A stretch of 62,962 bases of DNA, from assembly GCA_019351995.1 (NCBI GenBank), contig JABBOD010000015.1, forward strand, positions 1-62,962, written 5' to 3'. How positions within the stretch are numbered: the first letter of the stretch is position 1; each line of letters opens with the position of its first letter. A program made the translations under genes and the position numbers. The notes under the pieces were generated by a model. It was not told the origin of the DNA, made no database searches, and saw only the letters and a program-made list of their open reading frames with translations. The stretch is from Acidobacteriota bacterium. Lineage in GTDB: Bacteria; Actinomycetota; Actinomycetes; Actinomycetales; Microbacteriaceae. This document shows, piece after piece, positions 40,959 to 51,502 of the stretch.

Positions 40959-42257
40959 TCAGCGACCCTGAGGCCAGCGGCGTTCGGGCGGCCCGACATA
41001 GAGCTGCTGCGGGCGACCGATCTTGGTCGCCGGGTCGTCATTCGCCTCGCGCCACTGGGCGATCCACCCGGGCAGACGTCCGATCGCGAAGAGAACGGTG
41101 AACATGCGCGGGGGAAAGCCCATGGCCTTGTAGATGACGCCCGTGTAGAAGTCGACGTTCGGGTACAGCTTGCGCTCGACGAAATAGTCGTCTGCCAGCG
41201 CCGTCTCTTCCAGTTCCTTGGCGATGTCGAGCAGCGGGTCCTTGATGCCGAGATCCATGAGCACCTCGTCGGCGCTCTCCTTGACCAGGAGCGCGCGCGG
41301 GTCGAAGTTCTTGTAGACGCGGTGCCCGAAGCCCATCAGCTTCACGCCCTGCTCCTTGTTCTTCACCCGTTCGATGAAACGGCCGACGCTCTCGCCCGAG
41401 TCGCGGATCTCGCCGAGCATCTGCAGAACGGCTTCATTGGCTCCCCCGTGCAGCGGCCCCGAGAGCGCCTGGATGCCGGCTGAGATCGAGGCGAACATGT
41501 GCGCCTGCGTCGACCCGACCAGTCGAACCGTGGAGGTGGACGCGTTCTGCTCGTGATCTTCGTGCAGGATCAGAAGCCGGTCGAGCGCCTTGACCAGCAC
41601 CGGGTTCACGTCGTAGATCTCGGCGAGGTTGCCGAAGTTCAGCTTGAGGAAGTTCTCGACGAAGCTGAGTGAGTTGTCGGGATAGAGGAACGCCTGGCCG
41701 ATCGCCTTCTTGTGCGCATATGCCGCGATGACCGGCAGCTTGGCGAGCAGCCGGATCGTCGACATCTCGACCATGTCGGGATTCTGCGGGTCGAGGTCGT
41801 CCTCGTAGTAGGTCGACAGCGCGGACACGGCCGAGGAGAGCACCGACATCGGGTGGGCGGTGTGGGGAAGGGCGGAAAAGAAGCGCTTCAGGTCTTCGTG
41901 AAGAAGGGTGTGCCGACGGATCTTCTCCTCGAACACCACCAGTTCGCTCGCCGTCGGCAGCTCGCCATAGATGAGCAGCCAGGCGACCTCAAGGTAGGTC
42001 GAGTTGCGCGCCAGGTCTTCGATCGGATAGCCGCGGTAGCGCAGGATGCCGGCATCGCCGTCGATATAGGTGATCGAACTGCGCGTCGATGAGGTATTCA
42101 CGAAGCCCTGATCGAGCGTCGTCAGCCCCGTCTGCTTCGTGAAACTGGAAAAGTCGACCGCGTCCTTGCCGTCGCTTGCGGGAAGAACAGAGAACTCGGC
42201 CGTCGTCCCCTTGTGGGAGAACGTGACCTTGTCGGGATCGCCGGCGGAATCGTTCAC
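40959..42257 (-). CDS. gltA: Citrate synthase
   Basis: A 432-aa type II citrate synthase condensing oxaloacetate and acetyl-CoA. Catalytic signatures: HEQNAST, GPLHGGANE (His), GFGHRVYKNFDPR (His) and PNVDFYTG (Asp). Length fits the hexameric NADH-sensitive class, but the sensitivity cannot be read from sequence. The GTG start is fixed by TAGGCT 6 nt upstream. The gene sits between dapC and the uncharacterised helical protein. Confidence 0.95.
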   Translation of the reverse strand: MNDSAGDPDKVTFSHKGTTAEFSVLPASDGKDAVDFSSFTKQTGLTTLDQGFVNTSSTRSSITYIDGDAGILRYRGYPIEDLARNSTYLEVAWLLIYGELPTASELVVFEEKIRRHTLLHEDLKRFFSALPHTAHPMSVLSSAVSALSTYYEDDLDPQNPDMVEMSTIRLLAKLPVIAAYAHKKAIGQAFLYPDNSLSFVENFLKLNFGNLAEIYDVNPVLVKALDRLLILHEDHEQNASTSTVRLVGSTQAHMFASISAGIQALSGPLHGGANEAVLQMLGEIRDSGESVGRFIERVKNKEQGVKLMGFGHRVYKNFDPRALLVKESADEVLMDLGIKDPLLDIAKELEETALADDYFVERKLYPNVDFYTGVIYKAMGFPPRMFTVLFAIGRLPGWIAQWREANDDPATKIGRPQQLYVGPPERRWPQGR

Positions 42258-42263
42258 GGCTAC

Positions 42264-42293
42264 AGCCTATTCGGTGCGCCACACCACTGTCAC
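42264..42293 (-). promoter_or_regulatory. Leaderless promoter of gltA (GTGACA-N18-TAGGCT)
   Basis: On the minus strand a -35 like GTGACA (42288-42293) is 18 bp from TAGGCT (42264-42269), which ends 6 nt before GTG 42257. This is one of the few leaderless promoters here where I can also see a -35. Confidence 0.6.
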
Positions 42294-42311
42294 AATGGCC
42301 AAAGGTGACGC

Positions 42312-43427
42312 TCAGGCCTTGGAGAGATGCGCCAACCGCTGGGCCGCTGCGGCGATCCGCTCGTCGGTCGCCGTCAGGGCGAACCGCACGTGCCGGGCTC
42401 CGGCGTCCCCGTAGAAGCTGCCGGGAGCCACCAAGATGCCCAGCTCGGCCAACGCCGCGACGGTCTGCCAGGCGTCTTCATCTCGGGTGGCCCAGAGATA
42501 CAGGCCGGCCCCGCTTTCGTCGATTCGGAAACCCGCTCCCTCGAGGGCAGAGAGCAGCATCTCGCGCCGTGCTCGATACCGCTCACGCTGCACGGCAACA
42601 TGCGCGTCGTCGCCGAGGGCGGCGATCATGGCGTGCTGCACGGGTGCTGGCGGCATCAACCCCGCGTGTTTTCGCGCCGTGAGCAGCTCGGCGATCAGCT
42701 CAGAGCATCCCGCCACGAAACCGGCCCGGTAGCCGGCAAGATTCGACTGCTTGCTCAGCGAGTACACCGAGAGCACGAGTCGACGGCTGTCGCCGATGAC
42801 CCGCGGATCCAGGATGCTGGGTGCCGTCTCGATGAGACCATCCTCACCGGGTGTCCAGTTCAGCTCGGCGTAACACTCGTCGTTCACGATCACGGCGCCG
42901 AGCTCCCGAGCCCGCGCGACGGCGGCGGCCAGCACCTCGACCGAATCCACGTGTCCGTCCGGGTTGCCCGGGCTGTTGAGCCAGATCAGTTTGGTGGCGG
43001 CGGGCCACTCGGCGGGATCGTCCGAGGCGAGCGGAGTCGCCCCGGCGATGGCAGCTCCCACCGCGTAGGTGGGGTAGGCCACCGTCGGGTGCACGACGAC
43101 GTCGCCCGCTCCGAGGCCGAGAAGCACCGGCATCCACGCCACCAGCTCTTTGGAGCCGATGGTCGGCAGCACATTGGCGACCCCGAGGCTGACGCCGCGA
43201 CGGCGCAGATACCACTCGGTGATCGCCTCTCGCAGGGCGGGTGAGCCGGCCGTCGCCGGGTAGGAGTGCGCATCGGTAGCGGCGGCGAGCGCCTCGCGCA
43301 CCAACTCGGGAGTCGGATCCACGGGAGACCCGACCGAGAGATCCACGATCCCATCGGGATGCCGACGGGCGATGTCACCGGAGGGAACGAGCGCATCCCA
43401 CGGGAAGTCGGGCAACTCGAGAGCCAC
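42312..43427 (-). CDS. dapC: Succinyldiaminopimelate transaminase
   Basis: A 371-aa class I/II aminotransferase of the actinobacterial DapC type. The PLP lysine is in SVYSLSKQSNLAGYR (about K226); other signatures are LSVGSPVDPTP, WLNSPGNPDGHV and the final Arg-containing segment. It uses glutamate to form N-succinyl-LL-diaminopimelate, upstream of DapE. It follows the ferredoxin gene by 8 bp, the usual fdxA/fdxC-dapC operon of Actinobacteria. Confidence 0.92.
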   Translation of the reverse strand: MALELPDFPWDALVPSGDIARRHPDGIVDLSVGSPVDPTPELVREALAAATDAHSYPATAGSPALREAITEWYLRRRGVSLGVANVLPTIGSKELVAWMPVLLGLGAGDVVVHPTVAYPTYAVGAAIAGATPLASDDPAEWPAATKLIWLNSPGNPDGHVDSVEVLAAAVARARELGAVIVNDECYAELNWTPGEDGLIETAPSILDPRVIGDSRRLVLSVYSLSKQSNLAGYRAGFVAGCSELIAELLTARKHAGLMPPAPVQHAMIAALGDDAHVAVQRERYRARREMLLSALEGAGFRIDESGAGLYLWATRDEDAWQTVAALAELGILVAPGSFYGDAGARHVRFALTATDERIAAAAQRLAHLSKA

Positions 43428-43435
43428 GAGATGCC

Positions 43436-43753
43436 TCAGTTTTGGGGCGGAAGAACAGAGACAACCGGGTGGTCACCCGGGATCACACCAACCTTGGCGG
43501 CGCCGCCTGGCGATCCGACCTCAGCGAAGAACTCGACGTTGGCCTTGTAGTAGTCGGACCACTTGTCGGGCAGATCATCCTCGTAGTAGATCGCCTCGAC
43601 GGGGCAGACCGGCTCGCAGGCACCGCAGTCGACGCATTCGTCGGGGTGGATGTAGAGCATCCGATCACCCTCGTAAATGCAGTCGACGGGGCACTCATCG
43701 ATGCAGGCACGGTCTTTGACATCGACGCACGGAAGGGCGATCACGTAGGTCAC
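43436..43753 (-). CDS. fdxA: 7Fe ferredoxin (3Fe-4S/4Fe-4S)
   Basis: A 105-aa ferredoxin. Cysteines at 9, 17, 21, 25, 40, 43, 46 and 50 match the Azotobacter FdI pattern shifted by one: C9, C17 and C50 would hold the 3Fe-4S cluster, and C21, C40, C43 and C46 the 4Fe-4S cluster. The tail (KWSDYYKANVEFF) is typical. It is a low-potential electron carrier in the cytoplasm; the partner is unknown. The GTG start is fixed by TAAGAT 7 nt upstream; longer frames carry non-family sequence. Confidence 0.95.
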   Translation of the reverse strand: MTYVIALPCVDVKDRACIDECPVDCIYEGDRMLYIHPDECVDCGACEPVCPVEAIYYEDDLPDKWSDYYKANVEFFAEVGSPGGAAKVGVIPGDHPVVSVLPPQN

Positions 43754-43760
43754 ACCCCCC

Positions 43761-43766
43761 ATCTTA
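43761..43766 (-). promoter_or_regulatory. -10 box, leaderless promoter of fdxA-dapC
   Basis: TAAGAT on the minus strand ends 7 nt before GTG 43753. Confidence 0.55.
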
Positions 43767-43782
43767 GGCGGAGCCCCGACCG

Positions 43783-44235
<453 letters not shown>

Positions 44236-44272
44236 GGCCATCGCCTCCGCTGGACAGACCAGCCTGCGCTGG

Positions 44273-44291
44273 TTAGGGTAGAGTAACTAAG
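44273..44291 (+). promoter_or_regulatory. Candidate DtxR/IdeR iron box before the FTR1 permease
   Basis: TTAGGGTAGAGTAACTAAG matches the palindromic TTAGGTTAGGCTAACCTAA consensus at about 14 of 19 positions. A second partial element, AAGGCAAGCCTCACC, follows directly (44290-44304). TAGAGT inside the first site could be the -10 box, so iron-loaded repressor would block transcription. Confidence 0.6.
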
Positions 44292-44349
44292 GCAAGCCTC
44301 ACCAAAGGGGTGAGTGCCCGCCCCTTCCATTCTCTCCCGAAAGCAGCCC

Positions 44350-45222
44350 GTGCTCGCCAACGCCTTGATCGGTCTCCGCGAAGGACTCGAGGCCGGCCTC
44401 GTCGTCGGTATCCTCGTCGCCTTCCTGAACAAGATGGGTCGGCGCGATGTCCTCCCGAAACTGTGGATCGGGATCGCCGGCGCCATCCTCCTCTCGCTCG
44501 GCGTCGGCGCACTGCTGACCTTCGGACCGTACGGGATGACCGAGCAGGCACAGGAAGGTCTCGGGGGAAGCCTGTCGATTGCCGCCGTCGGTCTCGTCAC
44601 CTGGATGATCTTCTGGATGGCGCGTCACGCCCGCCAGCTGAAAGGCGAGCTGCAGAGCCAACTCGCCACCGCGATCGCCAGCTCCGCCGCCGCGATCGTG
44701 ATCCTCGGGATCGTGAGCATCGGTCGCGAGGGCGTCGAGACGGCGCTTTTCATCTGGGCGAGCATCACCTCCAGCGGTCAGGCGCTTCTGGGTTCGATCG
44801 GCGCGCTGCTGGGGATCCTGGCATCCATCGTCATCTCGTACCTGATCTATCGAGGCTTCGTCAGGATCAACCTGTCGCGGTTCTTCTTCTGGACAGGCCT
44901 CTTCCTGGTGTTCGTCGCCGCCGGGGTGTTCGCCTCCGGTCTTGGTGACCTCCAGGCGTCGGGGATCATCGCGTCGGCGGGGCCGGCCTACAGCCTCGAC
45001 GGCCTGATCCCGGCGAGCAGTTGGTACGGAACGCTGCTGACCGGACTCTTCCAGTTCAAAGCCGATCCCAGCTGGTTGCAGGTGATCGCGTGGGTTCTCT
45101 ACGCCGGCGTCGTGGTGAGTCTGTTCCTGCGTGTGAGCCGGGGGCGTACGCCCGCTGGCAGCGTTCCGACCCCACCGACACCGGAATCCCGCCAGACCGC
45201 CGCCGCGAGCACGCGGGCCTGA
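44350..45222 (+). CDS. efeU: FTR1-family iron permease (EfeU-like)
   Basis: A 290-aa polytopic protein with seven membrane segments and two iron-binding REGLE-type motifs: LREGLEAG near residue 8 and GREGVETAL near residue 125. FTR1 proteins carry ferric or ferrous iron after oxidation at the outer face. I chose GTG 44350 because VLANALIGLREGLEA is the family's normal start; a GTG at 44314 would add 12 residues. The usual partners efeO and efeB are not adjacent. The upstream iron box predicts induction at low iron. Confidence 0.88.
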   Translation: MLANALIGLREGLEAGLVVGILVAFLNKMGRRDVLPKLWIGIAGAILLSLGVGALLTFGPYGMTEQAQEGLGGSLSIAAVGLVTWMIFWMARHARQLKGELQSQLATAIASSAAAIVILGIVSIGREGVETALFIWASITSSGQALLGSIGALLGILASIVISYLIYRGFVRINLSRFFFWTGLFLVFVAAGVFASGLGDLQASGIIASAGPAYSLDGLIPASSWYGTLLTGLFQFKADPSWLQVIAWVLYAGVVVSLFLRVSRGRTPAGSVPTPPTPESRQTAAASTRA

Positions 45223-45236
45223 CCCGCGGCTGTCGG

Positions 45237-45719
45237 CTACTGCTTCGTCGACAAGGTCACCGTGTAGTTTGCCAGGAACGGGCTCCCGTTGTTGCCCGTC
45301 GTCACGGCGACGATCACCTTGTAGTCCGCGGTCGTGAAGAGGCCCGTCCTCGTCGTATCGGTGCTGGTTGATCCGGCCACGTTCGCAGTGAATCCGGCAC
45401 GCGTCAACTGCGACGAGATCGTGTCGAAGTCGCTGAGGCTCTTCACCTCCACCGTGATATTCCAGACATGGGCGGTGGTGCTCCCCACGGAGGCCGCCGC
45501 GACGATCTTCCCCGGGATGACGGGGACCAGGGAGGTGGGATAGTCGCTGGGCAACGTTCCGGTGCCGACCGAGCCGACTCCCGGGATCGAGATCCCCCCG
45601 CCGGTGCCACCGGATCCCGGCACCTGCACGATGCCGCAACCGGAGAGCAGTACCGGCGCCGCCACCATCAGTGACGCGGCAAGCAGGACGAGGGGCAGGC
45701 GACGTCGCGGTCTGGTCAT
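45237..45719 (-). CDS. Predicted lipoprotein, unknown function
   Basis: A 160-aa exported lipoprotein. The signal peptide has RPRRR, a hydrophobic core and the lipobox LLSGC, so Cys28 would be lipidated. A Gly/Ser/Pro linker (about 30-60) precedes a small alpha/beta domain (VWNITVEVKSLSDFDTISSQLTRAGF ... YKVIVAV). No family is recognised. ATG 45719 has GAGGACCC just upstream. It sits between the FTR1 permease (convergent) and bipA (same strand). Confidence 0.8.
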   Translation of the reverse strand: MTRPRRRLPLVLLAASLMVAAPVLLSGCGIVQVPGSGGTGGGISIPGVGSVGTGTLPSDYPTSLVPVIPGKIVAAASVGSTTAHVWNITVEVKSLSDFDTISSQLTRAGFTANVAGSTSTDTTRTGLFTTADYKVIVAVTTGNNGSPFLANYTVTLSTKQ

Positions 45720-45801
45720 GGGTCCTCGCTCTGCGTGAACGACGGGACGGTCGCGGACAGCGTAGTGCGCAGCCGGAAGCGGCCGCAAGGAGCGAAAACC
45801 C

Positions 45802-47715
45802 CTAGACCGAGGCTTCCTGGCGCTTCATGCGCGACGCACTCCGGGCGCGGGCGCTCTGGTCGAGCTCCACCTTGCGGATGCGCACCACCTCGGGCGTCAC
45901 CTCGACGCACTCGTCTTCACGCGCGAACTCGAGGCACTCCTCGAGCGTCAGGCGCCGGGATGGCGTCATCCGCTCGAAGTTGTCGGCCGTCGACTGGCGC
46001 ATGTTGGTGAGCTGCTTCTCTTTGGTGATGTTGACGTCCATGTCGTCGGCCCGTGAGTTCTCGCCGACCACCATGCCCTCGTAGACCTCCTGCGTCGGCT
46101 CGACGAAGAACGACATCCGCTCCTGCAGGGCGACCATCGCGAACGGGGTCGCGACGCCGGCGCGGTCCGACACGATCGAGCCGTTGACCCGAGTCGTGAT
46201 TGTGCCCGCCCACGGCTCGTACCCGTGCGAGATCGCGTTGGCGATGCCGGTGCCACGGGTGATGGTCAGGAACTCGGTGCGGAAGCCGATCAGCCCGCGT
46301 GAGGGCACGATGAACTCCATGCGAACCCAGCCGGTGCCGTGGTTGGCCATGTTGCCCATCCGGCCCTTGCGCGCGGCCAGAAGCTGGGTGATGGCACCGA
46401 GGTACTCCTCGGGGGCGTCGATGGTCAGGTGCTCGAAAGGCTCGTGCGTCTTGCCGTCGACCTGACGCGTGACCACCTGCGGCTTGCCGACGGTCAGTTC
46501 GAAGCCTTCGCGTCGCATGTTCTCGACCAGGATCGCCAGGGCCAGCTCACCGCGGCCCTGCACCTCCCAGGCATCCGGTCGACCGATGTCGACGACCTTG
46601 AGCGACACGTTGCCGACGAGTTCACGGTCGAGGCGGTCCTTGACCATGCGGGCGGTGAGCTTGTGGCCCTTGACCTTGCCGATGATCGGCGAGGTGTTCG
46701 TGCCGATCGTCATCGAGATCGCCGGATCGTCCACCGTGATGGCCGGCAGCGGCCGCACGTCGTCCGGATCGGCGATCGTCTCTCCGATGGTGATCTCCGG
46801 GATGCCCGCGATCGCGACGATGTCGCCCGCGTGAGCCTCCTCGGCGGGATACCGCTCGAGGGCGCGGGTCTTCAGCAGTTCGGTGATGCGCACGTTCGAG
46901 TGCGAACCGTCGTGGCGCACCCAGGCGACCGTCTGGCCCTTGATGAGCTTGCCCGAGAAGACCCGCAGCAGAGCGATGCGGCCGAGGAACGGTGAGGCAT
47001 CGAGGTTGGTGACCCACGCCTGCAGCGGCGCGTCGTCGTCGTATGACGGCGCCGGCACGTGCTTGAGGATCGCGTCGAACAGCGGCTCGAGGTCGTCGTT
47101 GTCCGGCAGTGTGCCGTTCTCGGGCTTGTTCCAGCTCGCGGCACCGTTGCGTCCGGACGCGTAGACCACGGGGACGTCGAGGATGGCGTCGATGTCCAGG
47201 TCGGGGACGTCGTCGCTGAGGTCGCTCGCAAGGCCAAGAAGCAGGTCCTGGCTCTCGGCCACGACCTCGTCGATGCGAGCATCCGGCCGGTCGGTCTTGT
47301 TGACAAGCAGGATCACCGGCAGCTTGGCCTCGAGCGCCTTGCGCAACACGAATCGTGTCTGAGGCAGCGGCCCCTCGCTCGCGTCGACCAGCAGCACCAC
47401 GCCGTCGACCATGCTCAAGCCGCGCTCGACCTCGCCACCGAAGTCGGCGTGGCCGGGGGTGTCGATCACGTTGATGGTGACGTTGCCGTCCGTGGCATGA
47501 ATGCCCTTGTACGTCACCGCGGTGTTCTTCGCGAGGATCGTGATGCCCTTTTCGCGCTCGAGGTCGTTGCTGTCCATGGCGCGCTCGTCGACGTGGGCGT
47601 GCTCGCCGAAGGAGTCGGTCTGGCGGAGCATCGCATCGACCAGGGTCGTCTTGCCGTGGTCGACGTGGGCGACGATCGCGACGTTACGCAGATCGGAGCG
47701 GGTGGCCATAGCCAT
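45802..47715 (-). CDS. typA: Translational GTPase TypA/BipA
   Basis: A 637-aa ribosome-binding GTPase. G-domain motifs: AHVDHGKTT (G1), GITI (G2), DTPGHADF (G3), NKTD (G4). EF-G-like domains and the BipA-specific C-terminal domain follow (for example [19 protein letters not shown]). It acts in ribosome assembly and stress or cold adaptation. ATG 47715 has GAGG 7 nt upstream, so this gene has a leader; TAGAAT at 47782-47787 is a possible -10 box. Confidence 0.95.
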   Translation of the reverse strand: MAMATRSDLRNVAIVAHVDHGKTTLVDAMLRQTDSFGEHAHVDERAMDSNDLEREKGITILAKNTAVTYKGIHATDGNVTINVIDTPGHADFGGEVERGLSMVDGVVLLVDASEGPLPQTRFVLRKALEAKLPVILLVNKTDRPDARIDEVVAESQDLLLGLASDLSDDVPDLDIDAILDVPVVYASGRNGAASWNKPENGTLPDNDDLEPLFDAILKHVPAPSYDDDAPLQAWVTNLDASPFLGRIALLRVFSGKLIKGQTVAWVRHDGSHSNVRITELLKTRALERYPAEEAHAGDIVAIAGIPEITIGETIADPDDVRPLPAITVDDPAISMTIGTNTSPIIGKVKGHKLTARMVKDRLDRELVGNVSLKVVDIGRPDAWEVQGRGELALAILVENMRREGFELTVGKPQVVTRQVDGKTHEPFEHLTIDAPEEYLGAITQLLAARKGRMGNMANHGTGWVRMEFIVPSRGLIGFRTEFLTITRGTGIANAISHGYEPWAGTITTRVNGSIVSDRAGVATPFAMVALQERMSFFVEPTQEVYEGMVVGENSRADDMDVNITKEKQLTNMRQSTADNFERMTPSRRLTLEECLEFAREDECVEVTPEVVRIRKVELDQSARARSASRMKRQEASV

Positions 47716-47863
47716 GGAAATACCTCGAGAGTAAGAGAGGGGAAGTTGAGATCGCAGCCCTCCAGCGGGCGCGGAGCCTTTATTCTAGCCGATTCCCGCT
47801 GGGAACTCCGGGTGACCGGATGTCAAGCCGCATAACCGGAGAGCCCGCGGCCTCGCTCGGGAG

Positions 47864-48421
47864 CTAGCTGCGGACCAGAAACTCCGCCGCGACGGCCAGT
47901 ACGAGCAATGCTCCGATCAGAAGCGGGACGACGTCCCACTTCGCTGTCACCGCCTCCGTCGCGGTCGCGGCCGCCCTCCTGACGCCGTCGAGAATCTCGG
48001 CGTCCTGGTGGAAGTCATGGGTCGGCCGGGTCCGGCGATCCAGGCCGCTCATGATGTTGCCCGGCTGCCGCCGTGCCGGCACGCCCGCGGCGATGACCGA
48101 CTTCCCCGCATCGAGATCGAAGATCAAACCGATCCCCTGGCGCACTCCCGTGACGTGACTCCACGGCAGAATGTGACGTCGCCCCAGATTGACGACCACG
48201 GCGCGGTCCGCGTCGTAGTGCACCGCCGGTCGGTAGAGAGCGATCCAGAGCACCCAGGCGAGCAGGAGCGAGGGTGCGAGCACGAACCAGAGCAGACTCC
48301 AATCCGCCTGTGCAATGGGACTCCCCACCACGACCAGCAGAACGACCATCCCGATCCAGAACGCGATCACCGCGGAGGCCGACCGCACCACATAGCGGCC
48401 CGACGGGGGCTTCCGCGCCAT
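47864..48421 (-). CDS. PH-domain (bPH-like) membrane protein
   Basis: A 185-aa protein with two N-terminal membrane helices (about 14-35 and 42-62), a PH-like domain (YRPAVHYDADRAVVVNLGRRHILPWSHVTGVRQ, about 65-130) and a C-terminal helix (about 165-182). Such PH-like membrane proteins are common and uncharacterised in Actinobacteria. It begins 4 bp after dppF on the same strand and so may be the last gene of the ABC transporter operon. Confidence 0.8.
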   Translation of the reverse strand: MARKPPSGRYVVRSASAVIAFWIGMVVLLVVVGSPIAQADWSLLWFVLAPSLLLAWVLWIALYRPAVHYDADRAVVVNLGRRHILPWSHVTGVRQGIGLIFDLDAGKSVIAAGVPARRQPGNIMSGLDRRTRPTHDFHQDAEILDGVRRAAATATEAVTAKWDVVPLLIGALLVLAVAAEFLVRS

Positions 48422-48425
48422 CGTA

Positions 48426-49412
48426 CTACTGCTCAGGGAAGTGGCAGGCCGCGACGTCAGCGCCTGCGCCCACCTTCTGCAGGGGCGGTTCGGTCGTCGC
48501 GCAGATGTCCTGGGCCTTCCAGCACCGGGTTCGGAATCGGCATCCCGACGGTGGGTTGATGGGTGACGGCACATCCCCCTGGAGCCGGATGCGCTCGCGC
48601 CGACCGCCGAGAACCGCCTGTTCGATGTTGGGAACAGCCGAGAGCAACGCTTTCGTGTACGGATGCTTCGGGTGCTCATAGAGCTCGTCACGCGGCGCCT
48701 TCTCGACGATCTTGCCGAGGTACATGACCGCCACCTCCGGACAGAAATGCCGGACGATCGAGAGGTCGTGCGCGATGAACAAGAACGCGATGTTGAACTC
48801 GCGCTGCAGGTCCTGCATCAGGTTGATGACCTGCGCCTGGATCGATACGTCGAGCGCCGACACCGGCTCGTCCGCGACGAGCAGCTTCGGCTGGAGGGTG
48901 AGGGCACGGGCGATTCCGATGCGCTGGCGCTGACCGCCCGAGAACTCGTGCGGGTACCGGTTGTAGTGCTCGGGGTTGAGCCCCACGACCTCGAGCAGCT
49001 CCTGAACGCGTGCCAGGCGTTGGCTGGCGGGCACCAGCTTGTGAATCACCAGGGGCGCCCCCACGATCTCGCCGACCGTCTGACGCGGGTTGAGCGAGGT
49101 GTACGGGTCCTGGAAGATCATCTGGATCTCGCGACGCAGCGGCTTGAGGACGCGCGGCCCCGCCTGCGCGATGTCTTGCCCTTCGAAGAGGATCTGGCCA
49201 CTCGTCGGCTTCTGCAGCCGGGTGATCAGGCGCCCCGTTGTCGTCTTGCCGCAACCGGACTCACCGACCAGACCGAGGGACTGACCAGCCTCGACGGTGA
49301 ACGACACCCCGTCGACGGCTTTGACGTGACCGACCGTCCGCGCAATCACTCCGCGCGACTTGACCGGGAAGTGCATGACGAGGTCGCGGACCTCCAGCAG
49401 TGGCGCGGCCAT
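48426..49412 (-). CDS. dppF: ABC peptide transporter ATPase (DppF/OppF)
   Basis: A 328-aa ATPase of an oligopeptide-type importer. Walker [13 protein letters not shown] near residue 52, signature [14 protein letters not shown], Walker [13 protein letters not shown], and the C-terminal oligo_HPY extension with cysteines ([14 protein letters not shown]) as in Dpp/Opp ATPases. It pairs with DppD. Its ATG overlaps the dppD stop (TGATG), so the two are translationally coupled. Confidence 0.94.
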   Translation of the reverse strand: MAAPLLEVRDLVMHFPVKSRGVIARTVGHVKAVDGVSFTVEAGQSLGLVGESGCGKTTTGRLITRLQKPTSGQILFEGQDIAQAGPRVLKPLRREIQMIFQDPYTSLNPRQTVGEIVGAPLVIHKLVPASQRLARVQELLEVVGLNPEHYNRYPHEFSGGQRQRIGIARALTLQPKLLVADEPVSALDVSIQAQVINLMQDLQREFNIAFLFIAHDLSIVRHFCPEVAVMYLGKIVEKAPRDELYEHPKHPYTKALLSAVPNIEQAVLGGRRERIRLQGDVPSPINPPSGCRFRTRCWKAQDICATTEPPLQKVGAGADVAACHFPEQ

Positions 49413-50431
49413 CAGATCGCTCCCGTTTCCACGACGGCGTAGCTGGCGAGGTCGTGATCGAGATGACACCGCTTGAGGTGTCCATCGCTCAGTGGCAGGA
49501 GGTCGGGGAGGGTCGTTGCGCAGCGATCGCCCGGGACGAACTGGGCATACTCGCAGCGCGCGAAGAATGCGCACCCCGGGGGTTGGTTGAGAAGGCTCGG
49601 CGGATTCCCGGGAATGGGACGAAGTGGCAGGTCGACCGACCTCGTGACATCCGGGATGGACTGGATGAGACCCCAGGTGTACGGCATCGCCGGCTGGGTC
49701 ATGAGATCGCGAGTCGCCCCGTACTCGACCGCTCGCCCCGCGTACATGACGAGCACGTCGTCCGCGATCTCCGCGATGACGCCGAGGTCGTGCGTGATCA
49801 TGATCAGCGCGGTGTTGAACTCACGTTGCAATTCCTGCAGCAGGTCGAGGATCTGGGCCTGAACCGTGACATCGAGTGCGGTCGTGGGCTCATCCGCGAT
49901 CAGCAGGATCGGGTCGTTGATCAGCGCCATCGCAATCATCACGCGCTGCCGCATTCCGCCGGAGAACTGGTGCGGATAATCATCGACACGGCGATCGGGC
50001 TGTGGAATGCCGACACGATCGAGCATCTCGATCGTGCGGGCGCGCGCCACCCGCTTCGAGACCTGATTGTGGGCCAGATATGCCTCGGAGATCTGGTCGC
50101 CGACGCGGTAGTAGGGGTGCAGAGCCGACAGCGGATCCTGGAAGATCATCGCCACGTCCTTGCCGCGACGACGGCGCATGTCCTCGTCGCTCAGGCTCAA
50201 CAGATCAGTCCCGTCGAACCAGATCTCGCCGCTGACCTGGGCATTCGTCCCGCGGTGGAGTCCCAGGATCGCGGAGGACGACACGGACTTACCGGAGCCG
50301 GACTCACCGACGATCCCCAGTGTCTTGCCGCGTTCCAGGGTGTACGACAGTCCGTCCGTCGCACGCACGAGCCCATCGGAGGTGGGGAAGTGGACGGCGA
50401 GGTTCGCGACGGAGAGGAAGGGTCTGCTCAT
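49412..50431 (-). CDS. dppD: ABC peptide transporter ATPase (DppD/OppD)
   Basis: A 339-aa ATPase: Walker [12 protein letters not shown] near residue 39, signature [14 protein letters not shown], Walker [13 protein letters not shown], and a Cys-containing C-terminal region ([18 protein letters not shown]) similar to the FeS/oligo_HPY end. I chose ATG 50431 ([11 protein letters not shown]), where the domain starts; the longer frame overlaps dppB. It lies 14 bp after dppB. Confidence 0.94.
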   Translation of the reverse strand: MSRPFLSVANLAVHFPTSDGLVRATDGLSYTLERGKTLGIVGESGSGKSVSSSAILGLHRGTNAQVSGEIWFDGTDLLSLSDEDMRRRRGKDVAMIFQDPLSALHPYYRVGDQISEAYLAHNQVSKRVARARTIEMLDRVGIPQPDRRVDDYPHQFSGGMRQRVMIAMALINDPILLIADEPTTALDVTVQAQILDLLQELQREFNTALIMITHDLGVIAEIADDVLVMYAGRAVEYGATRDLMTQPAMPYTWGLIQSIPDVTRSVDLPLRPIPGNPPSLLNQPPGCAFFARCEYAQFVPGDRCATTLPDLLPLSDGHLKRCHLDHDLASYAVVETGAI

Positions 50432-50445
50432 GTGTCTTTTCTGCC

Positions 50446-51471
50446 CTATCGAAGGCGCACGCGGGGGTCGACGAAGGCGTAGAGGATGTCGACGAGGATG
50501 TTCATGATGATCACGGCCGCGCCCGCCACGATGACGAGGCCGATCAGCACGGGGAGGTCGGAGTTTTGGTTCGCGATGACGGCGAGCAGGCCCAAGCCCT
50601 GGTAGTTGAAGACCGACTCGGTGATCACCGCGCCCGCCAGCAGCGCCGCGAAGTCGAGTCCAGCCATGGAGAGCAGCGGAGTCAGAGCCGCCCGCAGACC
50701 GTGCTTGAAGAGCACAACGCGCTCTGTCAGACCCTTCGCCCTGGCGGTGCGGATGTAGTCCTCGGACAGCGACTCCAGCACGAAGGCGCGAGTGATGCGC
50801 ACGTAGGCGGCCATGTAGAAGAGTGCGAGCGTCAGCGCGGGGAGAGTGAGTCCCACGAGCCACCCCCCCACGCCGCCGTCGGCGATGGAGACGTAGGTGG
50901 GGTATGGAACGAGCTGCCATTTGATCGCGACGTACTGCAACAGGAAGGTTCCGACGAAGAAGGTGGGAAGGGCATACACGACCAGCGTCACGCCGACGAG
51001 AATGCGGTCCAGCCATTTGCCTTTGAAGACCGCCGCGAGCACGCCGAAAAAGACGCCGAAGAATATCCAGAAGATGAAGGCGAAGACGGCGATCGAGATC
51101 GTGACCGGCGCGTATTTCGCGATGTCGGCGTTCACCGTCGCGGCGTCGTGCTGCGAGTAACCCAGGCAGGGAGCGGCACAGTGAATCACGAGATCGGGAT
51201 TCGACTTCTCGAGCGCGGCGCGGTAGGCGTCATTGACGGGGTAGTCACGTCCGACGGCGAGTCCCTGGATGAACTCACCGAACTGGGTGGTGATCGGCTG
51301 GTCATATCCGTAGACCTTGGTGACCTGCGTCAGCTTCTCCGGGGTGCAGAACTTGCCACAGACGCTCTTCGCGGGGTTCCCCGAGGCGAAGAAGAGGACG
51401 AACACCACCAGCACCATCGACAGCAACAGGACGATGCCGACGAGGATACGGCGAATAGCGTAGGCGATCAC
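50446..51471 (-). CDS. dppB: ABC peptide transporter permease (DppB/OppB)
   Basis: A 341-aa inner-membrane permease with six or more helices. The first helix is RRILVGIVLLLSMVLVVFVLF, then a long external loop with three or four Cys (CGKFC, CAAPC), and the BPD_transp motif RTARAKGLTERVVLFKHGLRAALTPLL near residue 250. I chose GTG 51471 (VIAYAIRRI); the frame continues upstream through the hairpin, where no family sequence exists. No clear ribosome site is seen. Confidence 0.92.
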   Translation of the reverse strand: MIAYAIRRILVGIVLLLSMVLVVFVLFFASGNPAKSVCGKFCTPEKLTQVTKVYGYDQPITTQFGEFIQGLAVGRDYPVNDAYRAALEKSNPDLVIHCAAPCLGYSQHDAATVNADIAKYAPVTISIAVFAFIFWIFFGVFFGVLAAVFKGKWLDRILVGVTLVVYALPTFFVGTFLLQYVAIKWQLVPYPTYVSIADGGVGGWLVGLTLPALTLALFYMAAYVRITRAFVLESLSEDYIRTARAKGLTERVVLFKHGLRAALTPLLSMAGLDFAALLAGAVITESVFNYQGLGLLAVIANQNSDLPVLIGLVIVAGAAVIIMNILVDILYAFVDPRVRLR

Positions 51472-51502
51472 GTGGGGTGCTTGTTTCTCTTTTTCGGAAG
51501 GG

